Assembly: GCA_043424675.1 (NCBI GenBank)
Contig: JBHWPB010000158.1
Location: 1 to 35,433 of the forward strand
DNA length: 35,433 bases
Source of the DNA: JBHWPB01 sp043424675
GTDB taxonomy: Bacteria; Bacillota; Bacilli; Lactobacillales; Carnobacteriaceae_A
Reading direction: 5' to 3'
Numbering within the stretch: position 1 is the stretch's first letter; each line of letters starts with the position of its first letter. Shown one piece after another: positions 7,825 to 14,457 of the stretch. The position numbers were made by a program, and so were the translations under genes. Below the pieces are notes generated by a model that was not told where the DNA came from, did no database searches, and saw nothing but the letters and a program-made list of their open reading frames with translations.

Positions 7825-9954
7825 ATGAATAAAAAGAAAGTTTTCCATTTAGATTGGAATGGCTCTGAATTAATCGTAGAGACTGGGCGATTAGCTCGAC
7901 AAGCTAATGGCTCTGTTTTAGTGCGCTTAGATGATACGGTGGTCTTGTCTGTAGCAGTTGGAAAAAATGAACCTAGCTCTGCAGGCTTCTTTCCGCTGAC
8001 CATCAACTACGAAGAAAAGATGTATGCCGCAGGGAAATTACCTGGAGGGTTCCTAAAGAGAGAAGGCCGTCCATCAGATCATGCCACTTTAACAGCCCGC
8101 ATGATTGATCGCCCGATTCGCCCTTTATTCGCTGAAGGCTATAGAAATGAAATACAGGTAACTAATACGGTTTTGTCTGTCGATCCCAATCACCAGCCAG
8201 AAATGCTTGCGATGTTTGGTTCTTCTTTAGCTTTATCTATCTCAAATATCCCTTTCAATGGACCAATCGCAGGTGTAGAAGTAAGTCGTGTAAACGGAGA
8301 GTTTGTTGTAAATGCGAACTTAGAGGAACGTAACGCGAGTGATCTCCATCTCACAGTAGCTGGAACTTCGAATGCTATTAATATGGTAGAAAGTCGAAGT
8401 GATATTGTACCAGAAGAAGATATCTTAGAAGCTTTGGACAAAGGTTTTGGAGAGATAAAAGAATTAATCGCTTTTCAAAATGAGATTGTAGAAGCTGTGG
8501 GAAAAGAAAAAATGAAAGTCGAAGTTTACCAAACTGATGTCCTTCTTGAAACAGAAATTAAAAAGATATTTAACGAAGAAATGACAGAAGCGATTCAAAC
8601 TTTTGATAAATTAGAACGTGCTGAGAATGTCAAAGCCGTCAAAGGGGAGATTGTAAATCTCTATAAGGGACGTTTTGAGAATCAAGAGAATGCAGATAAG
8701 CTCATGAAGGACGTCCGACATACGATCGATGAAATGGAAAAAGAAGAAGTGAGACGAATGATTACAGAAGATAAAATTCGTCCAGATGGAAGAAAACCTG
8801 ATGAAGTTCGCCCTTTGGAATCAGAAGCAGGATTACTTCCGAGAGCACATGGTTCTGCTTTGTTTACGAGAGGACAAACACAAACTTTATCTGCTTTAAC
8901 CTTAGCCCCTTTAAAAGAACACCAAATAATCGAGGGATTAGATGATTTAGATTATAAAAGATTCTTACATCACTATAATTTTCCTCAGTATTCTGTCGGT
9001 GAAACAGGGCGCCCAAGAAGTCCAGGTCGTCGTGAAATAGGACACGGTGCTCTAGGCGAAAATGCTCTTCTTCCAATTATTCCAAATGAAGAAGACTTCC
9101 CGTACACTATTCGCTTAGTCTCTGAAGTTTTAGAATCGAATGGATCTTCATCACAAGCAAGTATCACTTCAAGCTCACTAGCTTTAATGGATGCCGGTGT
9201 TCCTATCAAATCTCCAGTGGGTGGCATCGCTATGGGCCTTATTATGGGAGAAGATGGCAATTATACAATTCTGACTGATATTCAAGGTCTAGAAGATCAT
9301 TTAGGAGACATGGACTTCAAGGTAGCGGGCACTAAAGAGGGGATTACGGCGCTCCAAATGGATATTAAAATTGAGGGGATAAATAGAGAAATTCTAACAG
9401 TAGCGCTCACTCAGGCTAAAGAAGCACGTATGGAAATTATAGAAAGCATCGAAAGTGTCTTAAAAGAACCTAGAAGTACATTAAGCTCTTATGCACCAAA
9501 AATTGAAACTCTCACTATCCCGCAGGATAAAATAAAAGTAGTGATCGGAAAAGGCGGGGACACGATCAACGAAATTATTGATGAAACTGGAGTCAAGATT
9601 GATATCGAAGATGATGGCCTGGTTAAAATTTATGGTGAAGATCAGGAGATGTTAGACTCTGCTCGTGAAATTATTGAAACACTCACAGAAGAAGTAGAAA
9701 TAGGTAAAATATATGAAGGAACAGTCACTCGGGTTGAAAAATACGGTGCCTTTGTAGAAATATTAAAAGGACAAAGCGGTCTTTGTCACGTTTCCGAACT
9801 CTCTGATAAATTCATCGATAGTGCCTTTGATGTGGTAGAAGTCGGCGATATAATGACAGTTAAAGTGACCGATATTGATAACAGAAACCGAATTAACCTT
9901 TCACGAAAAGAAGCTTTGAGACAACTTGGAGAAGAGAACAAAGAAGAGGCATGA
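7825..9954 (+). CDS. pnp: polyribonucleotide nucleotidyltransferase (PNPase)
   Basis: PNPase is a trimeric, phosphate-dependent 3'-to-5' exoribonuclease that degrades mRNA and can add tails in reverse. The 709-residue protein has two RNase PH-like domains separated by an all-helical domain (about 1-550). It includes GGFLKREGRPSDHATLTARM and the second-core block around GAPRGRRE-like GRPRSPGRREIGHGAL. These are followed by a KH domain with VIGKGG at 573-578 and an S1 domain (about 625-695, GTVTRVEKYGAFVEIL). The ATG has GGAGGAAA upstream. It sits after the rpsO terminator and before rnjB, grouping two RNA-decay enzymes. A weaker hairpin after the stop may end the transcript. Confidence 0.97.
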   Translation: MNKKKVFHLDWNGSELIVETGRLARQANGSVLVRLDDTVVLSVAVGKNEPSSAGFFPLTINYEEKMYAAGKLPGGFLKREGRPSDHATLTARMIDRPIRPLFAEGYRNEIQVTNTVLSVDPNHQPEMLAMFGSSLALSISNIPFNGPIAGVEVSRVNGEFVVNANLEERNASDLHLTVAGTSNAINMVESRSDIVPEEDILEALDKGFGEIKELIAFQNEIVEAVGKEKMKVEVYQTDVLLETEIKKIFNEEMTEAIQTFDKLERAENVKAVKGEIVNLYKGRFENQENADKLMKDVRHTIDEMEKEEVRRMITEDKIRPDGRKPDEVRPLESEAGLLPRAHGSALFTRGQTQTLSALTLAPLKEHQIIEGLDDLDYKRFLHHYNFPQYSVGETGRPRSPGRREIGHGALGENALLPIIPNEEDFPYTIRLVSEVLESNGSSSQASITSSSLALMDAGVPIKSPVGGIAMGLIMGEDGNYTILTDIQGLEDHLGDMDFKVAGTKEGITALQMDIKIEGINREILTVALTQAKEARMEIIESIESVLKEPRSTLSSYAPKIETLTIPQDKIKVVIGKGGDTINEIIDETGVKIDIEDDGLVKIYGEDQEMLDSAREIIETLTEEVEIGKIYEGTVTRVEKYGAFVEILKGQSGLCHVSELSDKFIDSAFDVVEVGDIMTVKVTDIDNRNRINLSRKEALRQLGEENKEEA

Positions 9955-9960
9955 AAGACT

Positions 9961-9995
9961 AGGGAGACTTAGAAAGTTAAGTCTCTCTATTTATG
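9961..9995 (+). terminator. probable pnp terminator
   Basis: AGGGAGACTTA (9961-9971) pairs with TAAGTCTCTCT (9978-9988), with one G·U pair, around a 6-nt loop. The following tract, ATTTATGTTG, is only moderately T-rich, so termination may be incomplete. Confidence 0.6.
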
Positions 9996-10054
9996 TTGTT
10001 TAATACATGTAAGAATAAAAGAGCTATTATAGAATGTTCAGAGCTAGTTATCTA

Positions 10055-10063
10055 TGGTATACT
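10055..10063 (+). promoter_or_regulatory. extended -10 promoter of rnjB
   Basis: TGGTATACT is an extended -10 (TG at 10055-10056, TATACT at 10058-10063). A -35-like TGTTCA at 10035-10040 has 17-nt spacing but matches only three positions. It lies about 50 nt before the rnjB start. Confidence 0.6.
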
Positions 10064-10112
10064 GTAAATACTATAAATATTGTACAAGAAAAATAAATAC
10101 TGAGGTGTAAGA

Positions 10113-11777
10113 ATGAGCAAAATAAATATCATTCCACTCGGCGGACTGAGAGAAATCGGAAAAAATATGTACGTCGTAGAAGTGGAAGATGATCTTTTTA
10201 TATTAGATGCAGGGTTAATGTACCCTGAAGGAGATCAATATGGGATCGACAGCGTCATCTCTGACTTTACTTATTTAGAACAAAACCGAAATCGCATTGC
10301 GGGAATCTTTCTCACTCACGGACATGATGATGCAGTAGGAGCTTTGCCTTATCTGCTTGATGAGATAAAAGTTCCAGTGTTTGGTTCTGAATTGACGATT
10401 AGGCTAGCAAAATACTTTGTAAAGCAAGCCAATCTCGATATTCAATTTGACGATTATCACATGATAGACGAGCATACGGTTGTGGAATTTGAAAACACAG
10501 AAATATCATTTTTCAAGACGACCCATACTATTCCTGATTCTTATGGAATTTGTCTAAAGACAAATGAAGGAAGCATCGTCTATACAGGTGATTTCAAGTT
10601 TGATCAGAGTCACATTCCGAATTATGAGACAGATTTAGCAAAAATTTCAGAGATTGGAAATAACGGTGTCCTAGCACTATTGAGTGATTCGACAAATGCC
10701 GATAGTTCTTATGAAAATGCTACGGAGATTCATGTTAAAGAAGAAGTCAAAGATACTATCAAAAACAGCGACAAGCGGATTGTTGTTGCTGCAGTAGCAA
10801 GCAATATACTAAGAATACAACAAGTCATTCATGCTGCTTATGACACCAATCGTAAAATATACATTGAGGATGAACATGCTAAAGAGATTATTAGAATTAC
10901 AGAGTCATTAGGAAAATTAGATATTCCAGATGAGAATATTTTTATAGAAAAGAATCAATTAAGTAAATACGAGGCAGATGAGACCATTATTCTCATCGCG
11001 GGAAGTCCAGCTAATTTATTGTCGACATTAAACGACCTTTCTATGAATAAACACAAGACGATAACATTAGATAAGCATGACCTGGTCTTCTTTGTGACTA
11101 GTCCATCTGTAGCGATGGAAGTGGAGATTGCAGATATAGAAAATCGTATTTATCGTACAGGAGCCAGAGTCTTATCACTGAATGATGAGATTAAAGCTTC
11201 AGGCCATGGTACGCCGACAGAATTAAAAACGATGATCAATCTATTAAATCCCAAATATCTGATTCCAGTCCAAGGGGATTACAGTATGCTGGCTCATCAT
11301 GGTCAATTAGGCCATGAGACAGGTATTCCTCATGAAAATATTTTTATCGTTTCAAATGGTGATATGGTAAAATATGAAAAAGGTAAAATGCGGGTTTCTG
11401 AACAAGTACCAGCAGCCAACGTAATGGTTGATGGAATAGGAATTGGTGACGTAGGAAATATTGTTTTACGAGATCGTCGTATTTTATCAGAAGATGGGGT
11501 TTTTGTAGCTGTGGTCACTATAAACCGCAAGAGCAAACAGATTATATCTGATCCTCAAATCATTTCACGTGGTTTTGTTTTCGTAAAAGAAAGCACAGAA
11601 CTCATTCAAGAAAGTGAGAAAATCGTAAAAGATACAGTCAATGAGGTCCTGCAGAATAAAAAATTTGACTGGGGCGTTCTGAAAAAAGAAATTCGAGATG
11701 CGCTTGAGAAATATTTATTCAAGGAAACGAGCCGTCGTCCGATTATCTTGCCTATTATTATGGAAGCTAAAAAATAA
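10113..11777 (+). CDS. rnjB: ribonuclease J2
   Basis: This is a beta-CASP metallo-beta-lactamase RNase of the RNase J family, which performs endonucleolytic and 5'-3' exonucleolytic mRNA turnover and rRNA maturation. The 554-residue protein begins NIIPLGGLREIGKNMYVVE, as in the family. The metal-binding motif, HxHxDH in RNase J1, reads H69-G-H71-D-D73-A74 here: the last histidine is replaced. The block THGHDDAVGALPYLL resembles the J2 paralogue, which has weak activity and works with J1. KTTHTIPDSYGI, YTGDFKFD and ASGHGTPTELK follow in order. The pnp-rnjB arrangement is seen in streptococci and enterococci. The J2 assignment rests on this motif and the context; J1 must lie elsewhere. Confidence 0.88.
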   Translation: MSKINIIPLGGLREIGKNMYVVEVEDDLFILDAGLMYPEGDQYGIDSVISDFTYLEQNRNRIAGIFLTHGHDDAVGALPYLLDEIKVPVFGSELTIRLAKYFVKQANLDIQFDDYHMIDEHTVVEFENTEISFFKTTHTIPDSYGICLKTNEGSIVYTGDFKFDQSHIPNYETDLAKISEIGNNGVLALLSDSTNADSSYENATEIHVKEEVKDTIKNSDKRIVVAAVASNILRIQQVIHAAYDTNRKIYIEDEHAKEIIRITESLGKLDIPDENIFIEKNQLSKYEADETIILIAGSPANLLSTLNDLSMNKHKTITLDKHDLVFFVTSPSVAMEVEIADIENRIYRTGARVLSLNDEIKASGHGTPTELKTMINLLNPKYLIPVQGDYSMLAHHGQLGHETGIPHENIFIVSNGDMVKYEKGKMRVSEQVPAANVMVDGIGIGDVGNIVLRDRRILSEDGVFVAVVTINRKSKQIISDPQIISRGFVFVKESTELIQESEKIVKDTVNEVLQNKKFDWGVLKKEIRDALEKYLFKETSRRPIILPIIMEAKK

Positions 11778-11818
11778 TAGGACTTTAGTTCTTGAACAAA
11801 ACAATTAGGATTATAGAG

Positions 11819-11864
11819 AGGACTAGAATGATATGTTACCAAGCAATCATTCTAGTCCTTTTTT
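11819..11864 (+). terminator. strong terminator after rnjB
   Basis: AGGACTAGAATGAT (11819-11832) pairs perfectly with ATCATTCTAGTCCT (11846-11859) around a 13-nt loop and continues into TTTTT (to 11864). Confidence 0.92.
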
Positions 11865-11872
11865 GGTATACT
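11864..11872 (+). promoter_or_regulatory. extended -10 promoter of the cardiolipin synthase gene
   Basis: TGGTATACT is identical to the extended -10 of rnjB and abuts the rnjB terminator; the TG follows directly after its T tract. No clear -35 is visible, since that region is inside the terminator arm. It is 43 nt upstream of the cls start. Confidence 0.55.
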
Positions 11873-11914
11873 AACGATACTTTACCCACACTATTTTAAA
11901 AAGCAGGTGCGAGA

Positions 11915-13372
11915 TTGAATATTATTACTACACTCATATCTTTATTTCTGATCGTGAACACCGTTCTTGCCGTTTTCACAGTCTTCAAAGAAAAACGTGC
12001 TATCTCTACCACATGGGCCTGGTTACTTGTTTTAATCCTTTTGCCTGGGATTGGCTTTATTATTTACTTCTTTTTGGGACGAAAAATCTCTAAGGATCAG
12101 ATATTCGATTTAAAGACCCAACACATTATAGGAATAGAATTAGACAAAGAAGCAGATAAAACTCGCTTACGCCAACATGAATTTGGTTTGTCTGAAGAAA
12201 ATGACAGTCCTGATACACTAGAGATGATAAATCTTTTCATGGACTATTCTGACGCCCCGTTGAGTGAAAAGAATGAGGTTCAAATATACGCAGATGGTTA
12301 TGATAAATTCGGAAAATTATTGGAAGATATTGAAAATGCGGAAGATCATATCCATGTTATGTACTACATTTTTAGAAACGATAAATTAGGGAAATCAATA
12401 ATTGATGCCTTGGCAAAGAAAGCAGCAGAAGGCGTAAAAGTGAGTCTGTTATTTGACTCTTTGGGATCTCGGGGAGTGAGAAGGAAGGATTTTGAATCTT
12501 TAATAAAAAACGGAGGCCAGGTAGGACGTTCATTTGAAAGAGATTTTATTCTTATGGACTCAAATATAAATTTTAGGAACCATAGAAAAATCGTAGTCAT
12601 CGATGGGAAAATAGGTTATACCGGAGGATTTAATGTAGGAGACGATTATCTCGGTGAATACGAGCATATGGGTTATTGGAGGGATACTCATCTCAGGATA
12701 GAAGGAGAGGGAGTATTACTTTTACAAGCCCGCTTTATCATGGACTGGAATGCATCTCAAAGAGATAAAGATAACCTTATCGTTATAGAAGAGAGATATT
12801 TCCCGGAGCCGGAAGACGAGGGAGATGTCTTGATGCAAGTCGTATCCAGCGGGCCTGATACTGAAACTCAAATCATCAAAAAGGGGTTTATAAAGATGAT
12901 TAACATGGCCAATAACTCTATCATGATTCAAACCCCTTATCTTATCCCAGACGAAGCTGTGATGGAAGCTTTTAACATAGCGATTGCCTCTGGTATAGAT
13001 GTTAAAATTATGATCCCTAATAAGCCGGATCATCCTTTTATTTATGAAGCTACTTTGTATTATGCCCAAGAATTAGCAGAATTGGGAGCAGAAATATACA
13101 TCTATGATAAAGGTTTTCTACACGCTAAAACCATTATGGTGGATTCAATGGTCAGTTCTGTAGGAACAGCTAATTTTGATATCAGAAGTTTTAAATTAAA
13201 TTTTGAAATCAATACATTTATATATGATGCAGATATTACTACAAAACTAGAAGCTATATATATAAAGGATATAGAAGATAGCTTTCTCCTCACTAAAGAA
13301 AGAAGCATGCAATTTACTGGATGGGAAAGATTTAAACAGGCATTTAGCCGCCTTCTGTCTCCTTTATTGTAG
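11915..13372 (+). CDS. cls: cardiolipin synthase (phospholipase D superfamily)
   Basis: This membrane enzyme condenses two phosphatidylglycerol molecules into cardiolipin and glycerol. The 485-residue protein has two N-terminal membrane helices (about 3-22 and 33-54), then two phospholipase D domains. The first HKD motif starts at His223 (HRKIVVIDGKIGYTGGFN) and the second is near 403 (HAKTIMVDSMVSSVGTANFD). Length and layout match bacterial ClsA-type enzymes. The start is TTG; the upstream AGCAGGTG is only a moderate ribosome binding site, so the start is less certain than the family. The gene is transcribed alone and faces a convergent minus-strand gene only 10 bp away. Confidence 0.93.
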   Translation: MNIITTLISLFLIVNTVLAVFTVFKEKRAISTTWAWLLVLILLPGIGFIIYFFLGRKISKDQIFDLKTQHIIGIELDKEADKTRLRQHEFGLSEENDSPDTLEMINLFMDYSDAPLSEKNEVQIYADGYDKFGKLLEDIENAEDHIHVMYYIFRNDKLGKSIIDALAKKAAEGVKVSLLFDSLGSRGVRRKDFESLIKNGGQVGRSFERDFILMDSNINFRNHRKIVVIDGKIGYTGGFNVGDDYLGEYEHMGYWRDTHLRIEGEGVLLLQARFIMDWNASQRDKDNLIVIEERYFPEPEDEGDVLMQVVSSGPDTETQIIKKGFIKMINMANNSIMIQTPYLIPDEAVMEAFNIAIASGIDVKIMIPNKPDHPFIYEATLYYAQELAELGAEIYIYDKGFLHAKTIMVDSMVSSVGTANFDIRSFKLNFEINTFIYDADITTKLEAIYIKDIEDSFLLTKERSMQFTGWERFKQAFSRLLSPLL

Positions 13373-13382
13373 CTTGAGAGTA

Positions 13383-13742
13383 CTAACGATCTTCTCTGCG
13401 TCGAATGAAACGGATGGTACCTAAAGGAATGACAAATACAATATTATTTTCTCTGTTTTCGACTAAGATTCTTTTATTTTTAATGCCATGCGCTGATACA
13501 AAACCTGTTATTTCTCTGTAAACTTGGTATTGGGCAGTGGGATTGGTTTGAATGATGAGTTCGTAATTCTTTTTCTTAGCTTGTTGTATGTATAGTTGTA
13601 TTTGTTTTTCAGACATTTGGTTTAACAATTTAAAGGAGGGTTCTTCTAAATTGTGTTCTAGAACATTTTTCGCCTCTAAATTTTGCGTAAAATCTTTCAA
13701 CAATGATATAAAATTCTTTTTATTACTCATTGGCTTCTGCAT
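13383..13742 (-). CDS. small protein, possibly YolD-like, with an SOS-type promoter
   Basis: The 119-residue product has a charged, helical N-terminal half and a strand-rich C-terminal half (ITGFVSAHGIKNKRILVENR, then IVFVIPLGTIRFIRRRED). This pattern loosely resembles YolD-like proteins, small Firmicutes proteins often encoded beside SOS-induced Y-family DNA polymerases; I cannot confirm membership. The gene is real on the signals: GGGAGGA lies 8 nt before the ATG, and TTGACA-17-TAGACT lies upstream with a LexA-like box in the spacer. No polymerase gene is next to it. An internal ATG at 13730 (MSNKKNF) is an alternative start. The function is unknown; a role in the DNA-damage response is inferred from the promoter only. 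Confidence 0.7.
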   Translation of the reverse strand: MQKPMSNKKNFISLLKDFTQNLEAKNVLEHNLEEPSFKLLNQMSEKQIQLYIQQAKKKNYELIIQTNPTAQYQVYREITGFVSAHGIKNKRILVENRENNIVFVIPLGTIRFIRRREDR

Positions 13743-13756
13743 TTGCTTGGTCCTCC

Positions 13757-13770
13757 CGAATGTTTGTTTG
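13757..13770. promoter_or_regulatory. second LexA-like box, in the leader of the minus-strand gene
   Basis: CGAATGTTTGTTTG matches the Bacillus-type SOS box pattern CGAAC-N4-GTTCG at 8 of 10 fixed positions. It lies between the -10 and the ribosome binding site of the minus-strand gene and starts 29 bp from the better-placed box at 13786. Alone it would be weak; its near identity to the other box makes it worth recording. Confidence 0.4.
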
Positions 13771-13778
13771 GTAGTTAA

Positions 13779-13807
13779 AGTCTACAGAATGTATGTTCGG
13801 TTGTCAA
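13779..13807 (-). promoter_or_regulatory. promoter of the minus-strand small gene
   Basis: Read on the minus strand, TTGACA (13802-13807) is a perfect -35 and TAGACT (13779-13784) is the -10, separated by 17 nt. The predicted start is about 30 nt before the ATG at 13742. Confidence 0.75.
13786..13799. promoter_or_regulatory. candidate LexA (SOS) box inside the promoter spacer
   Basis: AGAATGTATGTTCG on the plus strand (CGAACATACATTCT on the minus strand) has one perfect half-site, GTTCG, a 4-nt spacer, and a near-perfect second half. It matches CGAAC-N4-GTTCG at 8 of 10 positions. It lies wholly between -35 and -10 of the minus-strand promoter, where LexA binding would block RNA polymerase. 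LexA control is inference. Confidence 0.55.
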
Positions 13808-13825
13808 GAAAGTAGACAAAAGAAG

Positions 13826-13834
13826 TGCTATAAT
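13826..13834 (+). promoter_or_regulatory. upstream promoter candidate for the V-ATPase operon
   Basis: TGCTATAAT is a perfect extended -10 (TATAAT at 13829-13834). No -35 at 17 nt is convincing. It points away from the minus-strand gene, so the two promoters are divergent and about 20 bp apart. A transcript from here would have a leader of over 250 nt, including a five-pair hairpin capped by TTCG near 13931-13944. Confidence 0.5.
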
Positions 13835-14011
13835 AAAGAGAGCTATGAATAAATATTTAAACAAAGATATATTTTGAAATCATTTACATTTTTCTATCAA
13901 AACTTGTTTAGAAACACAACTACTGGAACGTTTTCTTCGGAAAAGTGATATCTTCAATCTTAAAGAGAGAGAAACAATAATAATTTAAAAGCATCATATT
14001 GGATAATTCAG

Positions 14012-14041
14012 TTGAAGTTAAGCGTTTTATTGTGTTAATAT
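14012..14041 (+). promoter_or_regulatory. proximal promoter candidate for the V-ATPase operon
   Basis: TTGAAG (14012-14017) and TAATAT (14036-14041) are separated by 18 nt. A start near 14048 would give a leader of about 55 nt before ntpF. Between 13743 and 14103 no gene is seen, only these promoters, the SOS-like boxes and AT-rich sequence. Confidence 0.55.
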
Positions 14042-14103
14042 ATATCTTGTATGGTGTTTACTTATTTATTTGATTGAAAGGTAAAAGGGGAGGTGGAAAA
14101 GTA

Positions 14104-14457
14104 ATGGAGAAAGCTATACAGTATGTCAGAGAAACAGAAGATGCTGTAGATATTCTACGTCAAGAAATTCAAAGAGAAATTGACCAAATCGAAGCAGAAA
14201 AAGAAACAGCTGTGAACGAAAAAAGAGTAGAGCTTCAAAAAGAAATCGATTTACTGAAAGCAAAGCGTTCCGCTTACTATGAACAGGAGTTGGAAACTTA
14301 TCGTCAGGAACAAAAACGAGTAATAGCTGAAGAGAAACAGCATTATAAAGAAACCTACAATAATAAGAGTGATGAATTAGCGTCACTTGTTGTAAAGGGG
14401 GTGCTAGAAAAATATGGCAGTAGCAAAGATGAAGAAATTAACCATCCAGTCCAGTAA
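14104..14457 (+). CDS. ntpF: V-type ATPase peripheral-stalk subunit (NtpF, G/H subunit)
   Basis: This 117-residue protein is almost all charged heptad-like sequence (Glu, Lys, Gln, Arg) with no membrane segment, typical of the coiled-coil subunit that pairs with NtpE in the peripheral stalk of bacterial V-ATPases. It is the first gene of the operon, as ntpF is in Enterococcus hirae. The start is placed at 14104, where GGGGAGGTGG lies 7 nt upstream; an in-frame TTG at 14074 precedes that site and is rejected. Its 3' end overlaps the ntpI start by 44 nt, an unusually long overlap that implies coupling. The assignment rests on position plus coiled-coil composition. Confidence 0.85.
   Translation: MEKAIQYVRETEDAVDILRQEIQREIDQIEAEKETAVNEKRVELQKEIDLLKAKRSAYYEQELETYRQEQKRVIAEEKQHYKETYNNKSDELASLVVKGVLEKYGSSKDEEINHPVQ

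Noticed and set aside
12722..13069. A 115-codon minus-strand open frame inside cls
   Set aside because: It is a shadow of the conserved cls reading frame, with no start signals or family features.
13588..13815. A 75-codon plus-strand open frame opposite the small minus-strand gene
   Set aside because: It covers the promoter and LexA-like boxes of the minus-strand gene and lacks a ribosome binding site.
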